Below, one piece after another: positions 41,532 to 49,118 of a stretch of 64,000 nt of DNA (the stretch's first letter is position 1; every line of letters starts with the position of its first letter). This DNA is from Gordonia araii NBRC 100433 (lineage in GTDB: Bacteria > Actinomycetota > Actinomycetes > Mycobacteriales > Mycobacteriaceae): NCBI RefSeq assembly GCF_000241265.1, contig NZ_BAEE01000064.1, positions 124,001 to 188,000 on the forward strand. Reading direction: 5' to 3'. The notes below the pieces were generated by a model. The model was given only the letters and a program-made list of their open reading frames with translations. It was not told where the DNA came from and searched no databases. The position numbers were made by a program, and so were the translations under genes.

Positions 41532-42679
41532 CGGGGCCCCGGCTTCGGCGGCAGCTGGCCGCCTGTGATCGCCGATACGATCCCGAGCGGATCGGAGCTG
41601 GAGATGGGGAAACCGATGGGGTTCGTCAGCCCGGCACCGATGCAGATGGGCATCGGAAAGCGATCGCACAGCGGTTTGAGCGTCTTGAACTGCGTCAGCG
41701 TCGTCGAGACGTTGAGCCGGATGCGGCCCCGCCGGTCGGGTCCGATGGTGCTCGACAGGTTCTGCAGCATCAACGGCGCCAAGTCCATGAATTCGGCGAA
41801 GCCGGCCCGGTTGGCGGCGACCACCCGTCCGAGTTCGTCCAGATTGGCCGCCACGGTGCCGACATCGTTGCCGTGCGCCACGACGAAGCCGTTGATCTGA
41901 TCGAAGACGACGCGCAGATTCTTGATCGGCGTCGCGACATCCTGGTTCGCCGCCTGCCACTGGGCCGACAGATCCCCCATCGAGCGCACGAGCCCGTCCA
42001 GGGAAACCTGCTTGGCCCGGAACGTGGCCATCAGTTGGTCGAGACTGGCGATCAACGCGCCGATGTCGTCGGCGCGGGCACCGAAAACCCCGCTGGCGGC
42101 GGACAATTCGGTCAGCGCCTGATTGACCTTGGTACCGCGGCCGTTCCACGACTGCGCTGTGCGGTTGAGCAGCGTGCCGACATCGGTCGCTCCGGGCGCC
42201 TCGCTCGGGCCGAGTATCTGGGTCAGCGTCCCCAGGCTGCCGATCAGCTGGTCGAAGCTGATCGGAGCCTTCGTCCGCTCGCGCGGGATGGTGCTGTCGG
42301 CCGCGAGGGTGGGGCCGCCGGTGTAAGCGGGTGCCAGGTCGAGGTGCCGGTCGCTGATGACCGAGGGGTTGAGCACATGCGCGCGCACGTCGGCGGGCAG
42401 GTCGATGCCCTTCGGGAGGCTCATCACGACGTGGACGTGGTCGCCGCGCGGCACGAGTTCTTCCACCCGCCCCACCGGCACGCCCAGGATGGTCACCTTG
42501 GATCCCTGGTAGAGCCCGTTGACGAAGGCGAAATCGGCGCCGATCGTGCGTACTTGGGGATCGCGGAGCAGGAAGAACCACCCGCTGTAGACCATGGCGG
42601 TCACCAGCACCAGCGCGGTGAGAACCTTGCCGCCGTAGCGCTTGCGCACGCGGACTTCACGGACCTGGCGAAAAGTCAT
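41528..42679 (-). CDS. mceD: Mce family protein, MceD position
   Basis: A 383-residue Mce subunit. A signal anchor (GGKVLTALVLVTAMVYSGWFFLL) is followed by the Mce domain with IGADFAFVNGLYQGSKVTILGVPVGRVEELVPRGDHVHVVM-type strands at about 45-95, then the helical domain to about 340. The C-terminus is Pro-rich (GGQLPPKPGPR). It overlaps mceC by one base (TGATG) and mceE by four, so synthesis is coupled through the operon. Confidence 0.93.
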   Translation of the reverse strand: MTFRQVREVRVRKRYGGKVLTALVLVTAMVYSGWFFLLRDPQVRTIGADFAFVNGLYQGSKVTILGVPVGRVEELVPRGDHVHVVMSLPKGIDLPADVRAHVLNPSVISDRHLDLAPAYTGGPTLAADSTIPRERTKAPISFDQLIGSLGTLTQILGPSEAPGATDVGTLLNRTAQSWNGRGTKVNQALTELSAASGVFGARADDIGALIASLDQLMATFRAKQVSLDGLVRSMGDLSAQWQAANQDVATPIKNLRVVFDQINGFVVAHGNDVGTVAANLDELGRVVAANRAGFAEFMDLAPLMLQNLSSTIGPDRRGRIRLNVSTTLTQFKTLKPLCDRFPMPICIGAGLTNPIGFPISSSDPLGIVSAITGGQLPPKPGPR

Positions 42680-43722
42680 CAGCTACACCCCTGCATCGTT
42701 CCGAGCACACACAACAGACCGTCGGGAATGACCGCCGACGGGGAGACGACGTCGGCCCAGTTGCCGTTGCCGGTCGCATCGGTGATCGTGCGCATCGCCG
42801 GCGGCAGCTTCTTGAGGATCTCGTCGATCGTGGCGGCATTCGCTTTGAGCGTCCCGGTGACGGCCATGATGTTGGTGGTCAGCTCCGCCATCGGGATCCG
42901 CGGGAACGTCTGCGCCATCTTGGCCAGCACCAGGCGCAGGTTGTCGGCCAGCCGCGTCAGCACGTATCTGCGCACGACGAGGGTCTGCACGATCGCCTGC
43001 GTGTTCGCCATGGCGGTGGACACGGAGTCCGATTGTCCCGCGGTCGCCTGCGCCAGGCGTTTCGCGATCCCGAGCAGTTGGTCGAGTTGGGCCCCCGTCC
43101 CCGAAATCGCCAGTGCCGCCCCACCGGCACCGGCCAGCGTCGACGACAACTGCTGGGAGTCGGGCACCATGGACTCCATCGTGTTCAGCATCGCCCGGAC
43201 GACGGTCGGGTCGACGTCGGTCGACGAGCGAAGTGCGTCAGCCGAGATGTCGTCGAGCGTGTACGCCGCGTCGGTCCGGTTCAGCGGGATCGTGTTGTCG
43301 GGGCCGACCGGGCCGCGGCCGCCCGGTACGAGTTCGAAGTAGCGTTTTCCCAGCACCGTGCGCAGTCGCACCGTGGCGCGCGTCTGGTCGCCGAGGGGCT
43401 GCTTGCGGTCGAGGCGGAACTCGACCCGTACCCGGTCACCGGCGAGTCGGACCGCTTCGATGCGTCCGGCGGGCACGCCGGCGATGAGGACCGGGTCGGA
43501 GGTGGTGAGACCTGCCGCATTCCCCAACTCCGCGGCGTAGGGCTCGCTGCGAGCGAGATACCGCCAGTGCGGGACACCGGTGGCCAAGAGCAGCAGCGCC
43601 ACCAGCGTGATGATTCCGGCGGTACCCAGCACGGCGGGCGAGGCACCCTGAGCCCGTTTGTCGGATTTGAAGACGAATTCGAGGATGCCGACGAAGACGT
43701 CGATGAGCCGAACGAGAAACAT
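42679..43722 (-). CDS. mceC: Mce family protein, MceC position
   Basis: A 347-residue Mce subunit. The cytosolic N-terminus (about 30 residues) precedes a membrane helix (GTAGIITLVALLLLATGVPHW), the Mce domain (YAAELGNAAGLTTSDPVLIAGVPAGRIEAVRL) and the helical domain with YFELVPGG and DNTIPLNRTDAAYTLDD. It is shorter than MceA/F, ending LLCVLGTMQGCS with two cysteines close to the C-terminus. The gap to mceB is ten bases. Confidence 0.92.
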   Translation of the reverse strand: MFLVRLIDVFVGILEFVFKSDKRAQGASPAVLGTAGIITLVALLLLATGVPHWRYLARSEPYAAELGNAAGLTTSDPVLIAGVPAGRIEAVRLAGDRVRVEFRLDRKQPLGDQTRATVRLRTVLGKRYFELVPGGRGPVGPDNTIPLNRTDAAYTLDDISADALRSSTDVDPTVVRAMLNTMESMVPDSQQLSSTLAGAGGAALAISGTGAQLDQLLGIAKRLAQATAGQSDSVSTAMANTQAIVQTLVVRRYVLTRLADNLRLVLAKMAQTFPRIPMAELTTNIMAVTGTLKANAATIDEILKKLPPAMRTITDATGNGNWADVVSPSAVIPDGLLCVLGTMQGCS

Positions 43723-43732
43723 GTCCTGGCCC

Positions 43733-44752
43733 CTACCTGCACACCGGCGAATGCAGCGGACCGAAGATGTTCGCCTCCAGGTTCCACGCCTTGAGCGTGA
43801 AATTGCAGAGGTAGAGCATCATGAATCCTCCGTAACGTCCACTGTGGTTGATCCGGTCGGCCATGACCGGGAACCTGGCCAGAAAGGTCTCGAACGCCGG
43901 CGTGTTCGGAATCCACGCGTCGGTGACTTCCCGCAGGCCGGTGAGTGAGCGCTCGAACGAGTCGCCGGCCGTCGTCATCAGTTGGGCGAGAGAACCGATC
44001 GCGCGGTCGCCGGAGTCGAGCAGCGCGGTGAGTTGCCCGTTGTCGCCGACGATCGCCGACGTCAGTTGGCCGAGTCCGACGAACAGCTCGGTCAGCTGCG
44101 CGCTACGGCTGTCCGCGGTCGACATCAGGGTGTTGAGGTTGGCGACCAATCGGGCGAAAACCGGACCGTTCGCCGCGAGGCTGGAACCCATCGACGCGAT
44201 CTGGCGGAGCAAGAGGTCCACCGACTTGGTCCGACCGGCGAACGTGTCGACGAAACCCTGCGCGAGTTCGTTGACCTGCTTGGGGTCCAGCGCGGAGAAC
44301 AGCGGCTCGAACCCGTTCATCAGCGCCGTCAGGTTCACCGGGCCGGCGGTCGCCTCGACGGGTATCTCGTTGCCGGTGCGCCGCGGCGTATTGGGGCCGC
44401 CGTCGGACAGCGCGATGTACCGGGCGCCCAGCATGTCCGCGTAGCGCACGGCGGCGCGGGCGTGCTCCGGCACGCGGTGGGCTCGTTCGATGGACACGCG
44501 GACACGCGCCCGGGCGGTGCCGTCGGCTTGCGGCGCCAGTTCGATCGCCGCGACCCGTCCGACCCGCACTCCCGACATCTTCACCGGGTTGCCCTCGACC
44601 AGCCCTTCCGCGTCGGCGAAGTTGAGCAGATAGTCCGCGGTGGCTCCGTGAACCGGAGTCCGCAACGTGTTGGCCATCAAGGAGAAGGCGACGACCCCCA
44701 CACCGACGAACAGGACCGCTTTGATCACGGTCAGCAGGCGCAGCCTGGTCAT
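43733..44752 (-). CDS. mceB: Mce family protein, MceB position
   Basis: A 339-residue Mce subunit with a signal anchor (LTVIKAVLFVGVGVVAFSLMANTL), the Mce domain (YLLNFADAEGLVEGNPVKMSGVRVGRVAAIEL) and a helical domain with ARYIALSDGGPN and IPVEATAGPVNLTALMNGFEPLFSAL. The ATG at 44752 overlaps the mceA stop by four bases. An in-frame extension upstream is antisense-free coding of mceA in another frame and is not used. Confidence 0.93.
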   Translation of the reverse strand: MTRLRLLTVIKAVLFVGVGVVAFSLMANTLRTPVHGATADYLLNFADAEGLVEGNPVKMSGVRVGRVAAIELAPQADGTARARVRVSIERAHRVPEHARAAVRYADMLGARYIALSDGGPNTPRRTGNEIPVEATAGPVNLTALMNGFEPLFSALDPKQVNELAQGFVDTFAGRTKSVDLLLRQIASMGSSLAANGPVFARLVANLNTLMSTADSRSAQLTELFVGLGQLTSAIVGDNGQLTALLDSGDRAIGSLAQLMTTAGDSFERSLTGLREVTDAWIPNTPAFETFLARFPVMADRINHSGRYGGFMMLYLCNFTLKAWNLEANIFGPLHSPVCR

Positions 44753-46068
44753 CGGACCCTCACTTCCGTGCCGCGGACCATCGGCCCGAGCATCATCGTC
44801 GTAGCGGCATTGGGGTTTCCGGACGCAGGCCGGTGCCGTTGCCCGGTGATCACCGCTTCCAGCCCGCGCAGCGCCGACGCTTCTCCGGCCCCGTCGATCA
44901 CCCCCGAATCGGTGAAACCGGCCGGCCGCATCCGGGGCTTGGGCGGATGCAGGATCGTTCCGTTTCGCTGACCGGGTGCGCGCACCGGTCCCGTCCCCCA
45001 CAGCGATCGCTTGCCGAAACACTTGGCTCCGCGCATCGACCCGTAGGTCGGACAGTCCGCCGCCGAGTAGGGCTGCGGCTGGGAGAAGGTCGGCACCGCG
45101 GTGATGTTGAACCGGCCCGACGCGAACAGGATGGTCCCGGCCTTGCCGAACTTGCTCGCCTCCCGCACGGTTCGGGTGATGCCGGTGGGATTGTCGGCGA
45201 CGGTACCGAGGATCGTCCCCGTCGAATCGACGACGGTGATCAGGTTCTTCCGGTTCTTCGCCACGAACGGACCGACAGATCCCAGGTAGCCGCTGGCCGA
45301 GACGAAGAACTCGGCGATCTGATCACCGGTGTCGATCACGCCGCGCGAGATGTTCGCGACCGAGGACAGCGTTTCCATCATCGCCGGCGTCGCGCGCTTG
45401 AGCGACTCGGTGACCCTCGCGAATTGCGGAGTGGCGTCGATGAACCGGTTGATCGTCGACTCCATCTCTTTCGACGCCGTCCACCAGTCGTCGATCATCA
45501 TGCCGAGTTGCTCGCCGCGCCCGCCGATCGCCTTGTCGACGGCGGCGAGGGCGACGTTCATCTCGTCCGGCTTGACCTCGGCGATCAATTCGGAGAGCTT
45601 CGAGAAGATGTTGTAGAGGTTGATCGCGTCCGGTCCGTCGTCGACGGCGATCTGCGCGCCGGGCGTCAGGGGCGCGGCGACGTGCGTCTGCGGCGATCCG
45701 GGGATCGGTGCGAGCTGCACGTAGATGTCGCCGAAGAAGGTGCGGGGAAGCACGCGCAGCATCACGGTCGCCGGAATGCTCCCCATCGCCGCCCCGTCGA
45801 TGGTCAGCCCGACCCGCGACGACGCCGAGCCGGCGTCGATCGAGCTGATCTCGCCGACCTTGACCCCGTGGAATCGCACGGGCGCCCCGGACTGGATGAG
45901 ACCCGCCGACGCCGGGATCTCGGCGTAGACCTTCGGGTCCGAATCGAGCACGCCGGTGCTGCGCGACACCATCCACAGCGAGAACGCGAGGATCAACAGG
46001 GCCGCGAGAATCGCGCGCGCCGCATAGCGCGCTCGGGAGACCGACTTTCCGGGCAACATGACCGTCAT
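44749..46068 (-). CDS. mceA: Mce family protein, MceA position
   Basis: A 439-residue first Mce subunit. It has a membrane anchor (AARAILAALLILAFSLWMV), the Mce domain (VYAEIPASAGLIQSGAPVRFHGVKVGEI) with a classic LPRTFFGDIYVQLAP strand, the helical domain, and a long Pro/Arg/Gly-rich C-terminal tail after residue 350 containing two cysteines. It begins three bases after yrbEB. In this operon type MceA with the other subunits binds and channels hydrophobic substrate between outer envelope and YrbE permease. Confidence 0.94.
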   Translation of the reverse strand: MTVMLPGKSVSRARYAARAILAALLILAFSLWMVSRSTGVLDSDPKVYAEIPASAGLIQSGAPVRFHGVKVGEISSIDAGSASSRVGLTIDGAAMGSIPATVMLRVLPRTFFGDIYVQLAPIPGSPQTHVAAPLTPGAQIAVDDGPDAINLYNIFSKLSELIAEVKPDEMNVALAAVDKAIGGRGEQLGMMIDDWWTASKEMESTINRFIDATPQFARVTESLKRATPAMMETLSSVANISRGVIDTGDQIAEFFVSASGYLGSVGPFVAKNRKNLITVVDSTGTILGTVADNPTGITRTVREASKFGKAGTILFASGRFNITAVPTFSQPQPYSAADCPTYGSMRGAKCFGKRSLWGTGPVRAPGQRNGTILHPPKPRMRPAGFTDSGVIDGAGEASALRGLEAVITGQRHRPASGNPNAATTMMLGPMVRGTEVRVR

Positions 46069-46071
46069 CGG

Positions 46072-46935
46072 CTACAGCCCCAATCCCGGGATCTGCGGGA
46101 CCAGCCCCCACAGACCGAAGGTGAACACCACGTCGAAGATTCCGATCGCCAGGATCGAGGTGCGCAACGCGCGGCCAGCGGCCTGACCGACTCCCTCGGG
46201 TCCGCCGCTCGCGAAGTAGCCGTACGAGCAGTGCACCAGCGTCACGATCGCCGCGAATACCACGGCCTTGATCGCCGAATAGAGAAGGTCGGTGGGCGTG
46301 AGCGCCAGATGGAAGAAGTAGTCGTAGGTGCCCGACGACTCGCCGTTGTACCAGACCACGACCGCGCGCGTCGCGATGTAGCTGGCCAGCAGACCGATCA
46401 TGTAGATCGGCAGAACGCACACCATCGCGGCGATCATCCGCGTCGTCGCGAGGAACGGGATGGACCGGATGGCCATCACGTCGAGCGCGGCGATCTCGTC
46501 GGAGATCCGCATCGCGCCGATCTGGGCGGTGAATCCAGTCCCGACCTTCGCGGCCAGGGCGATCGCGACGACGACCGGTGCCAGCTCCCTGGTGTTGGCG
46601 ATCGCGGCCAGCATGCCCGACAGCGACGTCATCCCGACCAACTGCAAGCCGCGATACGTCTCGACGCCCAGCATCATCGCGGCGGCCAGCGACATCGCGA
46701 GGACGATGCCCATGGTTCCGCCTCCCGAGAGAAGGGATTTGGTGCCGAAGGTCATCTCCGCGATCTGCCGGACGACGTGCTTGCGGTAGTGGACCAGCGT
46801 GTACGGGATGGCGGCGACCGCGCGGCCGATGAAGGTGACGTACTCGCCGAAGCGGACCGTGTGGTCGACGAGCGGATCGAGGCGGCGGCGGTAGCCCAGG
46901 CGCGTCCGTACCCGGACATCGGTGGTGGAAACCAT
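46072..46935 (-). CDS. yrbEB: YrbE/MlaE-type ABC transporter permease, second copy (YrbEB)
   Basis: A 287-residue permease of the MlaE family with about five or six membrane helices. The coupling segment FTAQIGAMRISDEIAALDVMAIRSIPFLATTRM carries the D/E-E-I-x-A-L motif that contacts the cytosolic ATPase, which is encoded elsewhere (mceG/mkl). The gap to yrbEA is one base. YrbE proteins form the membrane channel of the Mce lipid importer. Confidence 0.93.
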   Translation of the reverse strand: MVSTTDVRVRTRLGYRRRLDPLVDHTVRFGEYVTFIGRAVAAIPYTLVHYRKHVVRQIAEMTFGTKSLLSGGGTMGIVLAMSLAAAMMLGVETYRGLQLVGMTSLSGMLAAIANTRELAPVVVAIALAAKVGTGFTAQIGAMRISDEIAALDVMAIRSIPFLATTRMIAAMVCVLPIYMIGLLASYIATRAVVVWYNGESSGTYDYFFHLALTPTDLLYSAIKAVVFAAIVTLVHCSYGYFASGGPEGVGQAAGRALRTSILAIGIFDVVFTFGLWGLVPQIPGLGL

Positions 46936-46936
46936 G

Positions 46937-47746
46937 TCAGTACGCCCCCACAGCCGGCACGATCACCGTGTAGACCTGCGACAGGATCGTGTTGAAGATG
47001 AAGACCAGCGCGAAAGCCACGACGACCGCCTCGTTGACCGCGTCGGCGACGCCGCTCGGACCGCCGCGGGCGTGCAGTCCTTTGAAGCAGGCCACGATGG
47101 TCGCGAGCAAGGCGAACATCGACGCCTTCACCAGCGCCATGACGAAGTCGGACATGCGCCCGTACTGGCTGAAGGTCGACATGAACGCGCCGGCGGGAAG
47201 ATGCTGCACGTAGATGTGATAGAGGTAGCAAGCGCCGACGCCGGTGACCGTGATCAGCGAACAGAGCACGACCGAGACGACGATCGCGGCCGCGATGCGC
47301 GGTGCGACCAGCCGCTCGATGATGTTGAGGCCCATGACCTCCATCGCGTCGATCTCTTCCCTGATCTTGCGTGAGCCCAGGTCGGTACAGATCGCCGACC
47401 CCGCGACACCGGCCATCATCAGGGCGCACACCAGGGCGGCCGCCTGCCCGACGATGACGAAGGCGACCACGGCGCCGGAGTAACCGCCGGCACCGATGCG
47501 GCCGGCGAGTTCGCCGACCGACACCGCGATGAAGACCCCCACCGGGATCATCAGCAACAGCGACGGCCCGGTACTCACCCGCCCAATGAACACGATCTGA
47601 TTGAGCGTCTCCGCGAGCGACAGGCGGAACCGCAGCGTGGCGACGACGAGCGCCCCCACCGCCTGCAACGCGAACCCCAGCGTGTGCCCCGCCTCCACAG
47701 CGAGGTCGCGAACCGGCCCGCGTGAGGCGGGAAGCTCGAACGCCAT
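46937..47746 (-). CDS. yrbEA: YrbE/MlaE-type ABC transporter permease, first copy (YrbEA)
   Basis: A 269-residue MlaE-family permease and first gene of the mce operon. The coupling motif SRKIREEIDAMEVMGLNIIERLV lies near residue 125-147, and hydrophobic helices occupy the rest. The ATG at 47746 is preferred over a preceding TTG. A G-rich site (GGGGG) is upstream. The promoter region to 47889 holds two perfect palindromes (listed separately). Operon order yrbEA-yrbEB-mceA-F-mas-DUF2236 has gaps of no more than 35 bases. Confidence 0.93.
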   Translation of the reverse strand: MAFELPASRGPVRDLAVEAGHTLGFALQAVGALVVATLRFRLSLAETLNQIVFIGRVSTGPSLLLMIPVGVFIAVSVGELAGRIGAGGYSGAVVAFVIVGQAAALVCALMMAGVAGSAICTDLGSRKIREEIDAMEVMGLNIIERLVAPRIAAAIVVSVVLCSLITVTGVGACYLYHIYVQHLPAGAFMSTFSQYGRMSDFVMALVKASMFALLATIVACFKGLHARGGPSGVADAVNEAVVVAFALVFIFNTILSQVYTVIVPAVGAY

Positions 47747-47805
47747 CAAATCCCCCGATCGGTGTTGTAATCCGGCGCCGGGCCCGATCCGCGGCGCGCT
47801 GTGGC

Positions 47806-47815
47806 TGTGATCACA
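47806..47815. promoter_or_regulatory. palindrome TGTGATCACA upstream of the mce operon
   Basis: A perfect 10-bp palindrome 60 bases before yrbEA, close to the expected transcription start if TAGGGT (minus strand, 47824-47829) is the -10. GntR-type regulators often bind short palindromes of this kind. The pairing with the GntR gene at 36680 is inference. Confidence 0.45.
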
Positions 47816-47834
47816 ACGAAATCACCCTAACATG

Positions 47835-47848
47835 TTTCATATATGAAA
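47835..47848. promoter_or_regulatory. palindrome TTTCATATATGAAA upstream of the mce operon
   Basis: A perfect 14-bp AT-rich palindrome, striking in this GC-rich region. It lies between a TTGTCA (minus strand 47851-47856) and the -10-like TAGGGT, so a bound protein would block the mce promoter. It is also just downstream of the SRPBCC stop. Confidence 0.55.
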
Positions 47849-47889
47849 TGTGACAACGGTACCTAGGTCCTTTTGGCGGCCTACGCGGC

Positions 47890-48528
47890 CTACGCGGTCT
47901 CTGCGCGCGGAGCACGGAAAGCGCCGAGGCGCAGGATGTGGCGAAGCACGAAAGCGAGGACGGGGCTCACCAAGGGCGCCGCCCAGCGCCACGGCAGAAA
48001 TCCCACCCATCTCGGCGTGCCGGCCACGGTCCAACTCACTTCGGTCACTCCCCTCGCGCCGACGGTCGAGATATCGAAGCGCTCGGCGAAGGACTGGATC
48101 GTCGCAGGCGTGCAGACCGCCGTTCCGGTGAGCACCAACGTCTCCGCCGGTTTGGCCAATATCACCTGTTCAGTGACGGAATAGATGGTTCCCGACATCG
48201 TGCGCCTGGACCAGACACCCCGCTCCTGGGCGCTGTGGCCGTCGATCCAGTCCGGCCCCGAGAGGAACGGGAGGCTGCTGAGATACGCGCGGCCCATGAG
48301 GCGGTCGAACACCACGTCCGGCGCGAGTGGCGTACGCGCGGACACGGTGATGGCGAATGCCGCCCGTCGCTGGAAATACTCGTCCAGTTCGGCCGGGGTC
48401 AACGGCTCGACCGGCGCGCGGTCCGGCCGGCGCGCGATCGAGGCCGCAACGCCTGCGGCCAGCAGGCCGGCGAGCGCGATCGCGACCGACGCGCCGATCG
48501 CCAACAGTATCCATTCAACAAATGTCAT
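47890..48528 (-). CDS. membrane-anchored SRPBCC-like protein
   Basis: A 212-residue protein: an N-terminal membrane helix (WILLAIGASVAIALAGLLAAGVAASIA), then a START/polyketide-cyclase-like domain (AFAITVSARTPLAPDVVFDRLMGRAYLSSLP, GTIYSVTEQVILAKPAETLVLTGTAV, GVTEVSWTVAGTPRW), and a C-terminal hydrophobic stretch (WAAPLVSPVLAFVLRHIL). Such folds bind hydrophobic ligands. I do not know a close family. The ATG at 48528 is seven bases after minus-strand TAATAT (leaderless). It ends 144 bases before the mce operon start in the same direction and could act with it. Confidence 0.7.
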   Translation of the reverse strand: MTFVEWILLAIGASVAIALAGLLAAGVAASIARRPDRAPVEPLTPAELDEYFQRRAAFAITVSARTPLAPDVVFDRLMGRAYLSSLPFLSGPDWIDGHSAQERGVWSRRTMSGTIYSVTEQVILAKPAETLVLTGTAVCTPATIQSFAERFDISTVGARGVTEVSWTVAGTPRWVGFLPWRWAAPLVSPVLAFVLRHILRLGAFRAPRAETA

Positions 48529-48535
48529 ATTTTTG

Positions 48536-48542
48536 ATATTAT
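48536..48542. promoter_or_regulatory. overlapping divergent -10 elements of the SRPBCC and secreted-protein genes
   Basis: Minus-strand TAATAT (48536-48541) and plus-strand TATTAT (48537-48542) overlap almost completely. The start codons lie seven bases (minus, 48528) and six bases (plus, 48549) away, only 20 bases apart, so both messages would be leaderless and the promoters mutually exclusive. Confidence 0.6.
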
Positions 48543-48548
48543 CTGTCG

Positions 48549-49067
48549 ATGTTGTTCACAGGAAGACGTTTCGCAACCTCCGTTCTCGTGTTGGTCGCGT
48601 CAGCGGCGTTGACGCTCCCGGCCACCGGGCAAGTACACGCTGCGCCCGTCCCGACGATCAGCGTGACCGGCTCGGGCGATTCCGATTGGCAGATCACCTA
48701 CCACCGGGGCTCCGCGGTCGGGATCGACACGCGCTGCCGCGTCTGGATGGACGATCGGGTGGTCGCGACACCGGAAGCCGTGACCGAGCGCCCGGCGGGT
48801 CAGCGGCGGCCGACGGGTCAGCGGCAGCCGGCGAATCCTCGGCGGACCGCGCCCGCCGGGCGGACGGCTCCGGAACGGCGCCCCGCTCCCCCGATGATCG
48901 TGTCGACGACCCTGCTCGGCAAGGACGTCGCGCCCGGGATCCATCGGCTCAACATCCGATGCGGCCGCAACGTGAGTCCGACCGTGCTGCTGGTCGCGCC
49001 GCGCAACCAGATCTTCGACGGCGTCACCTGGCTGTCGAACGGCACGGCAGGGGTCATCGGCTACTAG
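48549..49067 (+). CDS. small secreted protein with a Pro/Arg/Gln-rich central repeat
   Basis: A 172-residue exported protein. The signal peptide (residues 1-32, ending QVHAAP) precedes an Ig-like or beta domain start (TISVTGSGDSDWQITYHRGSAVG). A low-complexity hinge rich in Pro, Arg, Gln and Ala with repeated GQR motifs (about 79-115) splits it from a second strand-rich part (MIVSTTLLGKDVAPGIHRLNIRCGRNVSP). Two cysteines, one in each half, could form a disulfide. No known family is recognised. It is transcribed back-to-back with the SRPBCC gene. Confidence 0.7.
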   Translation: MLFTGRRFATSVLVLVASAALTLPATGQVHAAPVPTISVTGSGDSDWQITYHRGSAVGIDTRCRVWMDDRVVATPEAVTERPAGQRRPTGQRQPANPRRTAPAGRTAPERRPAPPMIVSTTLLGKDVAPGIHRLNIRCGRNVSPTVLLVAPRNQIFDGVTWLSNGTAGVIGY

Positions 49068-49081
49068 GCAACAGGCGATAT

Positions 49082-49118
49082 CCGCCGAGTGGGCACCTCA
49101 CCTGCGCCGAGTGGGCGC
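49082..49118 (-). repeat. 22-bp intergenic repeat element, copy 2 (inverted)
   Basis: On the minus strand this reads one full unit (49118 back to 49097) and a partial unit beginning GTGCCCACTCG and ending CGG. The last 21 bases of the full-unit/partial-unit junction are identical to the element at 30447-30505. Like that copy it sits between convergent genes. Here it extends into the TetR gene, encoding its last residues and its TGA. Confidence 0.85.

Noticed and set aside
40398..42581. Single very long frame covering mceE and most of mceD
   Set aside because: The N-terminal 340 codons are an alternate frame of mceD. MceE starts at 41531 where the lipoprotein signal begins.
47878..47905. Three-fold CCTACGCGG repeat at the end of the SRPBCC gene
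   Set aside because: Too short and too close to coding sequence to separate from chance or local duplication.
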